Shown in pieces: positions 7,841 through 14,370 of a stretch of 64,000 nt of DNA (its first letter is position 1; every line of letters begins with the position of its first letter). Under the pieces are notes generated by a model. The model was not told the origin of the DNA, ran no database searches, and saw only the letters and a program-made list of their open reading frames with translations. The stretch lies in the NCBI RefSeq assembly GCF_000980885.2, contig NZ_LBDA02000016.1:62001-126000 (forward strand), given 5' to 3'. The stretch comes from Streptomyces malaysiense (GTDB lineage Bacteria; Actinomycetota; Actinomycetes; Streptomycetales; Streptomycetaceae). A program made the position numbers and the translations under genes.

Positions 7841-8576
7841 GGCAGCATCCTGCCAGCAGGACGGCGCTTACAACTCGCGCTGGCCTCGTCCGCTCAGGGG
7901 CCCGGTACCGGGCCCGGTTGGGCCTCAGCCGACGACAGTCAGCCACGACGGCGGTTGCGCTGACCGACCAGGCACGCGTGTGCCTCGCTCCACCTGCACC
8001 GGCCTCAGCCGCGTTGGCCGGTGACATCAGCCAGAGCAACCGGCGACGGCGGAACTGTGGCAGCGAGGCATTGGGTAAGGACTTCTTCGTCCCGAAGCAA
8101 CTTGGGTGGGGGCTGTACCTGGGGCTGGTGTACCTCTAACCTGCGCTGATGGTCCGCAGGTGTCCGTGCTCGTCCGCCGTCGTACGTCTGCGTTGTCACG
8201 CAGTTAGACACGCACTGGTACTGCGTCCTGCTGACGCCGGCGACGGGAGCACCTGATCCGTAGCTCTAGAGAGATCGGTCAACGGGGGCCATAGAGGCCG
8301 CCGCGCGGTTCCTCAGAGCGGCTGTCGGTCATGGCCGGTTGCTGGGGTTGCTGTACTTCGCTGCTGTACGGCAGCGGTTGCCGGTCGGGGAGAACCACTC
8401 GACGTTCGGATCATTGGAACGCCCTCCAAATACTTTGATTCCCGGGATCGCGTTGATCGCGCATAGGTCAGCAAAGAGACTTTGCATCCCGGGATTGCGT
8501 CGAGAGCGACACAGGTTCTAACCTCTTGCCGTAACCCCGGGATGCAGTATCCCTGGCTAGAAGGAGGGGGTAAGAC
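7841..8576. other. Long non-coding stretch with operator-like boxes
   Basis: No gene is supported in 735 bp. Its right half carries three CCCGGGAT boxes upstream of the gene at 8577, listed separately. Reading frames in the left half lack ribosome sites and recognisable domains. Confidence 0.45.
8437..8545 (+). promoter_or_regulatory. Three evenly spaced CCCGGGAT palindromes
   Basis: GATTCCCGGGATCG (8437-8450), GCATCCCGGGATTGC (8484-8498) and CCCGGGATGC (8536-8545) have centres 47 and 48 bp apart and lie immediately upstream of the gene at 8577. The symmetric core and regular spacing suggest cooperative binding of a repressor, or an iteron-like site. No binding protein can be assigned from sequence. 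Confidence 0.55.
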
Positions 8577-9089
8577 ATGCTCGCCATCACACTCGGCACT
8601 TACCGGACGTTTCAGCTCAATGAGTACGGGCAGTCGTCCGCAGGCTGGCGACCTGGGCTGACCGACGAGGAGGCGTACGAGGCGGCTCGCGGGCGCTGGA
8701 AGCTCGGCGCCCGCGCTGACCGTGAGCGGTACGTGCTGTTTACCGCCATGGGCATCGTCGTCCTGGCCGTCGAGATCGACAGCATCTCGAACCCGGACCC
8801 CGACGGCCGACGCACTGTCAGCGGCGTGATCCTCAAGCCGGGCCACCCGGTGTACGACAAGTACGTGGGCGGCGAGGCACCTGTGGGTAAGAGCCAGAAC
8901 CCGGTCCAGTACTTCGACGCCCCGTTCGACAGGACTGTCTGCGCCTGCGGATGCGGCACAGAGACACCGTCGGGCCGCAACTTCGTGGCCGGGCACGACC
9001 AGAGGGCGATTCACGAGCGGATCGCCAAGGTCGGCGGCGTCGTGCCGTTCCTTGAGTGGTTCGACAAGGAGTGGACTCAGTCCAAGTGA
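8577..9089 (+). CDS. Hypothetical protein with C-terminal Cys-rich motif
   Basis: A 170-residue protein. The first 120 residues look like a small alpha/beta domain (TDEEAYEAARGRWKLGARAD). The C-terminus has CACGCGTETPSGRNFVAGHD followed by a short helix. This Cys-x-Cys-Gly-Cys and Gly-His-Asp pattern recurs in many Streptomyces phage and AICE proteins and probably binds a metal. The ATG at 8577 follows a strong AAGGAGGGGG. Three CCCGGGAT boxes stand in its promoter. The function is unknown. Confidence 0.65.
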   Translation: MLAITLGTYRTFQLNEYGQSSAGWRPGLTDEEAYEAARGRWKLGARADRERYVLFTAMGIVVLAVEIDSISNPDPDGRRTVSGVILKPGHPVYDKYVGGEAPVGKSQNPVQYFDAPFDRTVCACGCGTETPSGRNFVAGHDQRAIHERIAKVGGVVPFLEWFDKEWTQSK

Positions 9090-9217
9090 TGGGTTGAGTC
9101 TGAGCCCTGCGCGGTCCCGCTGCGCAGGGCTCGCTTCATGCCCCACGCGGATCCAGTGCCACTTGCAACTGAACAACAGCGCCCAGTCGGCACGCCCCTC
9201 AAGGTCCGGGCAGCGAA

Positions 9218-9682
9218 GTGTCCATCATTCAAAGGTTTTTGAAAGCTAGTGTGAAACTCGCGCACATCTGGCATGGTCGCAATATGGCCAGTACTCCATT
9301 CAGGGACACCGCGCGGAGCATCGCGCGCAAGAAGGACTACATCTCCATGTCGGTGGAGTGCGATCGAGCCCGCTCGCACTCGTGGTGGAAGAACATCGTG
9401 GAGTGCGGAGCATGGGGGGTGACTTCCGGCGGCGCGCGTGTGGGGCCTCCCACACCCGATGAGTTCCCCGGCATCGCCAAGCTCTTCGGTACGACAGTAG
9501 AGCAGGTTGCCGCCATGGTCGCCGCCGATTGGTACGGGCAGGAGCCGCACGGCGGTGTCTCTCCGAGAGTGATGAACCTTGCACCGCTCCTCGACCAGCT
9601 CACCCCGGAACAGGCCGACGCGCTTGGCCTGATAGTCCGAAGCATGGTCGAGCCTGGTGCGGAGACCGAGCGGGCGGCGTAG
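9218..9682 (+). CDS. Helix-turn-helix-like AICE protein
   Basis: Up to 154 residues from GTG 9218. The more conserved part begins at ATG 9284 (MASTPFRDTARSIARKKD), so the shorter form of 132 residues is possible. Residues after that ATG (SVECDRARSHSWWKNIVECG, then TPDEFPGIAKLFGTTVEQV) read like an XRE-type regulator in which a residue-spacing helix is followed by LFGTTVEQV. An imperfect TTCAAA/TTTGAA palindrome lies just after the GTG, so it may be an autoregulatory site if the ATG is used. Its target is unknown. Confidence 0.6.
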   Translation: MSIIQRFLKASVKLAHIWHGRNMASTPFRDTARSIARKKDYISMSVECDRARSHSWWKNIVECGAWGVTSGGARVGPPTPDEFPGIAKLFGTTVEQVAAMVAADWYGQEPHGGVSPRVMNLAPLLDQLTPEQADALGLIVRSMVEPGAETERAA

Positions 9683-10014
9683 CGATTTTGGGCTGGAGCT
9701 GCTTTGGCGCGAGTGATCATGGCCCCGTAAGCTTCCGGCGCGTCGGGCAGTCTGTGGACCTGCCCGGTAAAGCACGACGTTGGGGCCATGATCTTCGAGG
9801 CTCGCGCCAAAGTGGCTGCCTAAAATCGCGGAGCCGACCGCCCCAGCCACGACGCACCCCTTCTCTGGCCTCATGCGGCTGATTGCTGTGCGCGCGGCAC
9901 GGGCGCCGGCCGGGCTGGAGCGGGGCGGAGACTGGAGCGCAGGCCCGGCCGGGGGCCGGGCCGCGCGCGGGGAGCGGAGCGAGCCGCACTTGAACCCGTG
10001 AAGAAAGTTGTTAC
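9683..10014. other. Non-coding stretch containing a large inverted repeat
   Basis: No gene was found. The first half is the 111-bp inverted repeat described below. The second half is very GC-rich with repeated GGGGCCGGGCC-like runs before the end of the DUF1152 gene. Confidence 0.5.
9702..9812. repeat. 111-bp imperfect inverted repeat
   Basis: The outer arms CTTTGGCGCGAG (9702) and CTCGCGCCAAAG (9801-9812), and the inner arms GATCATGGCCCC (9715) and GGGGCCATGATC (9782-9793), pair. A further hairpin GGGCAG/CTGCCC sits in the centre. It could fold into a long cruciform. A MITE-like insertion, a single-strand replication origin or a strong terminator are all possible. Confidence 0.65.
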
Positions 10015-11112
10015 TCAGGCTTCGGCTGGTACGTGCCACAGTGGGGCCGTGTACTGCTCCGGTCGGCTGTTGATGAGCAGGGTGCGGAGGGCGTCCCGCT
10101 GCGAGCCGTTGATGTTCAGGGCCTCGGTGAGGTGGCGGAACGTCGTGTGGGTGACTCCGCGGCTTCGGGCTTCCGCCTCGAACTGCTCGACGCCGGCCAG
10201 TACCGCTTGGGGGTCGAGCTTCGCCGCCTGCTGGTCCTTGAGCCAGAGGGCCTTGTTGCGCTCGTAGTCGATCTCCGAGAAGCCGCAGATTTCACGGCAC
10301 AGGGTCTCTGCCTCGTCCAGGGTGGTCGTTGCCAGGACCGCGCGGGCCAATTCGTTGCGGCTCAGGGCCTCGTCCAGGTCGACTGCGTGGACGGCCGGCC
10401 CTTCGTCGGTGAGTGGGATGGGGACTCCTGCGTCCCGGACTTCGCACGTGCCGCGCACTCCTCGGGCGGTTGCCGCGAGCATGCCGGTGGCCTCGGAGGG
10501 GTGCCACTCCAGGACCGGGCTGATGGGCTCCACGTCCTTCGCGGTGAAGGTGTGGACGACTGGGCCGAGCAAGCCGCGCAGGTCGTCGAGCGGTAGTTCG
10601 CCGTCCAGGCCCGGACCGGCGATCAGCAGCCGGATCGGTGCGTTCGTCTGGCAGCACGCGGCCAGTGTGAGGGCGTCCGCGAGTGGGCTCTTGAGTGTCG
10701 GTTCATCGCCCCGGGCCAGCACATCGCCGCCGACGTCCAGGAGGTCGATCGACTCGGGCGCCAGGTGGGTCACCAACTCTTCGAGCTGGCGGGTCACGCC
10801 CTCGGCACCCTGCTTCGGGTCGAGCAGTGCGAACGTGTGCGGGAGTTCTGCCGCGAGTCGGGGGAGAGTGGATCCCGCCGGTGCGATGGGGCGGGCCTGC
10901 GCCGGCACCTTCCAGACGGCCGGGGTGATCGGCTCCAGGCCGGTGAAGTCGTCGGCTCCTCGCGGGCCCGGTACCGGGTCGATCAGCAAGCGGTCCCACG
11001 CGTAGGTGAGGATCACCGCCGGATCGCTGTCGTTGCCATACAGGGCGGCGTGGAGCATGGCGGCGGCGACTGCGTCGCCCCCTCCTCCTGCTGCGACGAT
11101 CAACCGCGTCAT
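10015..11112 (-). CDS. DUF1152 family protein
   Basis: About 365 residues starting MTRLIVAAGGGGDAVAAAML. The Gly-rich loop at the N-terminus is the hallmark of DUF1152. WDRLLIDPVPGPRGADDF is also characteristic, followed by SIDLLDVGGDVLARGDE. The fold resembles a nucleotide-binding Rossmann-type domain, but the reaction is unknown. The ATG at 11112 gives the conserved N-terminus. A GTG at 11145 closely follows TATAGGG, so a leaderless longer form is possible. It is divergent from the GntR gene at 11211, with that regulator's likely operator between them. Accessory AICE cargo. Confidence 0.75.
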   Translation of the reverse strand: MTRLIVAAGGGGDAVAAAMLHAALYGNDSDPAVILTYAWDRLLIDPVPGPRGADDFTGLEPITPAVWKVPAQARPIAPAGSTLPRLAAELPHTFALLDPKQGAEGVTRQLEELVTHLAPESIDLLDVGGDVLARGDEPTLKSPLADALTLAACCQTNAPIRLLIAGPGLDGELPLDDLRGLLGPVVHTFTAKDVEPISPVLEWHPSEATGMLAATARGVRGTCEVRDAGVPIPLTDEGPAVHAVDLDEALSRNELARAVLATTTLDEAETLCREICGFSEIDYERNKALWLKDQQAAKLDPQAVLAGVEQFEAEARSRGVTHTTFRHLTEALNINGSQRDALRTLLINSRPEQYTAPLWHVPAEA

Positions 11113-11154
11113 GGGCCCAAGAGTACGGGTTCCGGCGTTGACCACTCACCCTAT

Positions 11155-11177
11155 AGTGGCTAGAGGCCATAGCCACT
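11155..11177. promoter_or_regulatory. GntR-1 operator candidate (AGTGGC palindrome)
   Basis: AGTGGCTA and TAGCCACT form a perfect 8-bp inverted repeat with a 7-bp spacer, between the divergent DUF1152 and GntR genes. Two more AGTGGC/GCCACT palindromes follow the GntR gene at 11989-12029. The arrangement points to autoregulation by the GntR protein encoded at 11211. Confidence 0.7.
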
Positions 11178-11210
11178 TGCCGACCATGCGGCACGGGACG
11201 AGGAGGGCAC

Positions 11211-11951
11211 ATGCCCCAGATCGAGGAGGCTCAGCCGAAGTATCTCCAGATCGCGCACTTCATCCGCGATCAGATTCTTCGGGGTGACCTGCGACCGGGA
11301 GACGAGGTTCCCTCGGAACGGCAACTCGCGGCCGACTGGAAGGTGTCCCGGCCGACGGCCGCGCGGGCCTTGGAGGCGCTGAGTCATCAGGGGCTTGTCG
11401 AGAAGCGGCAGGGGTCCGGCACCTACGTACGCAGCCTCGAAGTGAACCGGCGGGCCCGCGAGTTGTACGGGCGTGCCCGGCAGACCGGGAAGATCTACAC
11501 CCCCGGCGAGTACGCCGTCATCACCTCGGCGGGCTGGCTCGACGCCCCGGATCACGTCGCTGAGGCGCTCGGCCTGGTCAAGGACCGTCGAGCCGTGCAC
11601 CGGCGGCGGGTCACCAACAACCAGGACGGACCCATCACTCTGTCCACCTCGTGGTTCGGGGCAGATGTGGGCCGGCGGGCGCCCAAGCTGACGGATCCGG
11701 GGCGGATCCAGGAAGGGACCCTCATGTACGTCGAGAACATGACCGGTCGCCAGGGCAGTTACGCCGAAGATCGGATGTGCGCCCGTACGGCAACGAACGA
11801 GGAAGCCGCCGACCTGCATCTGGAGCCCAACTCGCCGGTCCTGATCGTGCATCACGTCGTCTTCGACCTCCAGGACCGGCCGCTGGAGTTCGCCGAAGCC
11901 ACCTACCCGCCGCACCGCTGGGCGTTCGAGCAGGGCTACCCGCTCTCCTGA
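11211..11951 (+). CDS. GntR-family regulator (UTRA type), AICE repressor 1
   Basis: A 246-residue protein. The N-terminal winged helix (about residues 10-78) includes IRDQILRGDLRPGDEVPSER, VSRPTAARALEALSHQGLVE and KRQGSGTYV, all standard GntR features. A UTRA effector domain follows to the end (LEFAEATYPPHRWAF). GntR proteins such as KorSA of pSAM2 keep transfer and replication genes silent. Symmetric AGTGGC sites flank this gene on both sides, which fits self-control and control of the small gene at 12049 and the divergent DUF1152 gene. The effector is not known. Confidence 0.85.
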   Translation: MPQIEEAQPKYLQIAHFIRDQILRGDLRPGDEVPSERQLAADWKVSRPTAARALEALSHQGLVEKRQGSGTYVRSLEVNRRARELYGRARQTGKIYTPGEYAVITSAGWLDAPDHVAEALGLVKDRRAVHRRRVTNNQDGPITLSTSWFGADVGRRAPKLTDPGRIQEGTLMYVENMTGRQGSYAEDRMCARTATNEEAADLHLEPNSPVLIVHHVVFDLQDRPLEFAEATYPPHRWAFEQGYPLS

Positions 11952-11988
11952 CGACTCGCCAATCATGGCGAACCGCTTGCACAGCCCA

Positions 11989-12029
11989 AGTGGCCAATGC
12001 CACTATCCAGTAAGTGGCTAAGGCCACTT
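11989..12029. promoter_or_regulatory. Tandem GntR-1 operator candidates
   Basis: AGTGGCCAATGCCACT (11989-12004) and AAGTGGCTAAGGCCACTT (12012-12029) are adjacent palindromes sharing the AGTGGC half-site with 11155-11177. They lie just before the ribosome site of the gene at 12049, so they probably repress it and the following gene. Confidence 0.7.
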
Positions 12030-12048
12030 GATCGGAAGGGGGCATGGC

Positions 12049-12222
12049 GTGACGAGTCAGCGGCCGGATCGGGGCACGCGCCCAGTGTGCCGAGGGTGCC
12101 GGGGGCGCGGATGGAAGCGTGTCGGTTCGCGTACGACCCTGGCACTGGCCACCGCCGCCGACCGCACCCGTGCCACATCGAAGCGGCGCTGCCTCGACTG
12201 CGACGGCAGCGGCAAGGAGTGA
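12049..12222 (+). CDS. Small double zinc-knuckle protein
   Basis: A 57-residue protein starting at GTG, after GGAAGGGGG. It has two Cys-x-x-Cys-x-Gly-x-Gly knuckles, CRGCRGRG near the N-terminus and CLDCDGSG at the C-terminus, joined by a basic Arg/Thr-rich linker. This is the same motif as in the DnaJ zinc domain, here isolated; small proteins of this kind are common in AICEs. It may bind DNA, RNA or a protein partner. Two GntR operators precede it and it ends 6 bp before the RsbW-like gene. Confidence 0.65.
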   Translation: MTSQRPDRGTRPVCRGCRGRGWKRVGSRTTLALATAADRTRATSKRRCLDCDGSGKE

Positions 12223-12228
12223 GCGCGG

Positions 12229-12666
12229 ATGGCCTACATGATCGACCGCTATCCCTCTGAGGACTCGCCTCGGCTCGGGGCGATGACCTTGCACCCCGTC
12301 GCGGAGTCCATCCCTCGGGCGCGGCGCTGGTTCCGGAAGTTCATCGCCCCATACGACCCGGCCTGCTCGGTCGACGACTGCGTGCTGATGATCTCGGAGC
12401 TGGTGACCAACGCCATCGTCTTCGGGCGGTCGGAGGATCCGTGGCTTGTACGGGTCGAGTGGTTCCGCGAGGGGGACTCGCTCCGGGTCGAGGTGCACAA
12501 CCCTGGCTTCCCGGCGAACGTGCGACTGCGCCGACCCGATGCCAACGACGCTCACGGACGCGGACTGCTCCTGGTCGACTCCATCGCCGACTCGTGGCAC
12601 TCCGGGCCCAGCCGATTCGGCGGGACAGTGGTCTTCTTCATGGTCGATGATGCCTGGCCGTCATGA
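12229..12666 (+). CDS. RsbW-like ATP-binding protein (HATPase_c_2)
   Basis: 145 residues with a GHKL fold: an N box in SVDDCVLMISELVTNAIVFG, a G1-like VEVHNPG, and a G2-like GRGLLLVDSIADSW. These small Streptomyces ATPases resemble anti-sigma factor kinases of the RsbW/SpoIIAB type, which phosphorylate anti-sigma antagonists or sequester sigma factors. No sigma factor or STAS partner is encoded nearby. It follows the zinc-knuckle gene with a 6-bp gap and is probably translationally coupled. Presence in an AICE may let the element influence host stress or development, which is inference. Confidence 0.8.
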   Translation: MAYMIDRYPSEDSPRLGAMTLHPVAESIPRARRWFRKFIAPYDPACSVDDCVLMISELVTNAIVFGRSEDPWLVRVEWFREGDSLRVEVHNPGFPANVRLRRPDANDAHGRGLLLVDSIADSWHSGPSRFGGTVVFFMVDDAWPS

Positions 12667-12712
12667 CGGGAATACGTTCCGCTGGTACTGCGCCGGCGGA
12701 TTGGTCGCTAGT

Positions 12713-12735
12713 CTGGTTGACCAGTTGACTTGGCC
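12713..12735. promoter_or_regulatory. GntR-2 operator candidate
   Basis: CTGGTTGACCAG is a palindrome (12713-12724) overlapping CCAGTTGACTTGG. The TTGACTTG element recurs, inverted, twice at 13924-13979. It lies just upstream of the second GntR gene and suggests autoregulation. Confidence 0.55.
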
Positions 12736-12758
12736 ATTCTCGACAGGCGGCAGCACTC

Positions 12759-13487
12759 ATGGCGTATGAAGTGGAGGCACCGAAGTACGTACGCCTCGCT
12801 CAGACCATTCAGGGTCGCATCGAGGACGGGACGTACGCGCCGGGCACCCGTGTGCCGAGTGAGAACCAACTGGTGCAAGCCTTCGGGATGTCCCGCCCGA
12901 CGGTCGTCCGGGCGCTGGAGCTGTTGAAGCGGGACGGCTGGCTGGAGTCCCGGCAGGGGTACGGCACCATCGTGCGCGGTCGTCCGGCCGGCGTCGAGCA
13001 GAGGGACCGCCGGGGCAGGAAAGTGCTCGCCCGCGACGAGTCGCAGGGGTCGGGGGCGCTGGTCAAGGTCGGCTACGTTCCCGTTCCGGCGCGTGTGGCT
13101 TCCGCGCTCGGGGTGCCGAAGCGCGCCAAGGTCCTCATGCGGCGGCTCCTGGTCGAGGACGACGGCGAACCGGTCGAGCTGATCTCGTCCTACTTCCCCG
13201 CCGGCCTGGTCGAGGGCACCGAGCTGGAGAGCGCCGTACCCCTGAGCGGCAGCACGCGTGCGCACTTGGAGGCGCGGAAGAAGATCCGCTTCGACCATGT
13301 GACGGAACGGGTGTCGGTCCGGATCCCGGACAGCGGTGACGCCGAGCTGCTGGGGTTGCCCGACGGCGTTCCTGTCCTGAGCGTCCTGATCATCGCCTGC
13401 GACGCTTCTGGACAAGCCCTGCAAGTGTCCGACGTGCTGCTTCCTGCCGACCGGCAGGAGCTTGAAGACACCTACCGCCTGAGCTGA
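12759..13487 (+). CDS. GntR-family regulator (UTRA type), AICE repressor 2
   Basis: A 242-residue protein. The winged helix spans about residues 8-73 (IQGRIEDGTYAPGTRVPSEN, MSRPTVVRALELLKRDGW, SRQGYGTIV). A UTRA domain follows (EPVELISSYFPAGLVEGTEL, then a C-terminal core). Its closest functional match is KorSA-type control of AICE transfer. Candidate binding sites (ACTTG.CAAGT with CAACCTG) occur upstream of itself and directly upstream of the transfer/replication operon that starts at 14015, so this protein is the likelier repressor of conjugation. Confidence 0.85.
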   Translation: MAYEVEAPKYVRLAQTIQGRIEDGTYAPGTRVPSENQLVQAFGMSRPTVVRALELLKRDGWLESRQGYGTIVRGRPAGVEQRDRRGRKVLARDESQGSGALVKVGYVPVPARVASALGVPKRAKVLMRRLLVEDDGEPVELISSYFPAGLVEGTELESAVPLSGSTRAHLEARKKIRFDHVTERVSVRIPDSGDAELLGLPDGVPVLSVLIIACDASGQALQVSDVLLPADRQELEDTYRLS

Positions 13488-13504
13488 GTCCGCTCCGGGT
13501 GTGG

Positions 13505-13830
13505 CTAACCGTCCTCCCTGCCGGGGAGGGGCACGCCCTGGAGAAACGACCGGTAGGCGTCGGCGGCGTCGCCTCCACGGTCGGTGCCTCCGGTCCGTAC
13601 CGCGTGTCGCTCCGGTCGCGCTTCGGGCCGGAAATCCAGAACTCCTCGTCGGTCTCGACGTCGTAGAAGTTCGCGTCGGACATGCCGCGCCGCGTGGCGC
13701 GCCGTAGCGTCCGGCCCTGGAAGTAGGCGGTCTTCCAGGTCTTGGAGAAGTCCACCCAACCGATCCACGAGGGTCCGCGGTCGATGTCGTAACCCGTCTT
13801 GAGCTGGATGAACATGATTCTGCGAGGCAT
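13505..13830 (-). pseudogene. Frameshifted small conserved protein gene
   Basis: One frame reads MPRRIMFIQLKTGYDIDRGP, then a long Trp-rich stretch (SWIGWVDFSKTWKTAYFQGR) and DANFYDVETDEEFWISGPKR. The last 25 residues (GGDAADAYRSFLQGVPLPG) lie in another frame. A single missing base near 13575 would account for this. Intact relatives of about 110 residues exist in Streptomyces mobile elements as far as I recall; the function is unknown. It may be a genuine pseudogene or a sequencing indel. It sits on the opposite strand between repressor 2 and the transfer operon. Confidence 0.55.
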
Positions 13831-13923
13831 GGCCTCAGGTTGGCTGATCGCGCAGCTCCGGCAAACCGAATTCTGAGACGGCTCGGGCCGGTCAAGGAGG
13901 GTGGCGGCACACGCCTCGTTCTC

Positions 13924-13979
13924 ACTTGACAAGTCAACCTGGCATCTCTAGCTCGAACTTGCTAAGTCAACCTGTCAGG
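13924..13979. promoter_or_regulatory. Paired GntR-2 operators before the transfer operon
   Basis: ACTTGACAAGTCAACCTGG (13924-13942) holds the perfect odd palindrome ACTTG-A-CAAGT. A second copy (ACTTGCTAAGTCAACCTG) starts at 13957. They lie about 40-90 bp before the GTG at 14015. The same element, inverted, stands before the GntR gene at 12759. Confidence 0.65.
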
Positions 13980-14014
13980 TGGCGGGTTGATCGATCCCAG
14001 AAGGAGACATTCCT

Positions 14015-14365
14015 GTGCGTGTGATCCGCGTTGACGCCTCGACCGCCACGATCCTGCTGACCGAAGCGCCGGCGCCGAAGGTGCGCGACCGGCAGACCGG
14101 TGAGATCGCCAAGGACGCCGTGAGCGGTGAGGCGCTGATGACGATCGGCGTCGTCTACATCGAGGACGGCGAGTCCTCGCTCATCAAGGTCACCGTCCCC
14201 GAGGGCGGCGTCGCCGAGGGGCTGGCCCTCGGCTCGCCGGTCTCGCTGCCGGGGCTGGTTGCCCGGCCGTGGGAGTCGGTGTTCAACGGGCAGCAGCGGC
14301 ACGGCATCGCCTACCGCGCCACCGCCGTCATGCCCGGCGCCTTCCAGATGGCTCAGGCGGGCTGA
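14015..14365 (+). CDS. SCO3933-family AICE regulatory protein
   Basis: A 116-residue protein starting at GTG after AGAAGGAGA. MRVIRVDASTATILLTEAPA and the segment VRDRQTGEIAKDAVSGEAL match a small AICE family that I recall being named after SCO3933, usually encoded just before the FtsK-like transfer gene, as here. The secondary structure looks all-beta. Its exact job is unknown and a role in controlling transfer is presumed from position. It is the first gene of the tra-rep-int transcription unit under the paired operators at 13924-13979. Confidence 0.7.
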   Translation: MRVIRVDASTATILLTEAPAPKVRDRQTGEIAKDAVSGEALMTIGVVYIEDGESSLIKVTVPEGGVAEGLALGSPVSLPGLVARPWESVFNGQQRHGIAYRATAVMPGAFQMAQAG

Positions 14366-14370
14366 TCGAC

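Noticed and set aside
8005..8211. Small minus-strand gene in the AICE gap
   Set aside because: No ribosome site and no similarity to any family; codon pattern does not differ from random GC-rich sequence.
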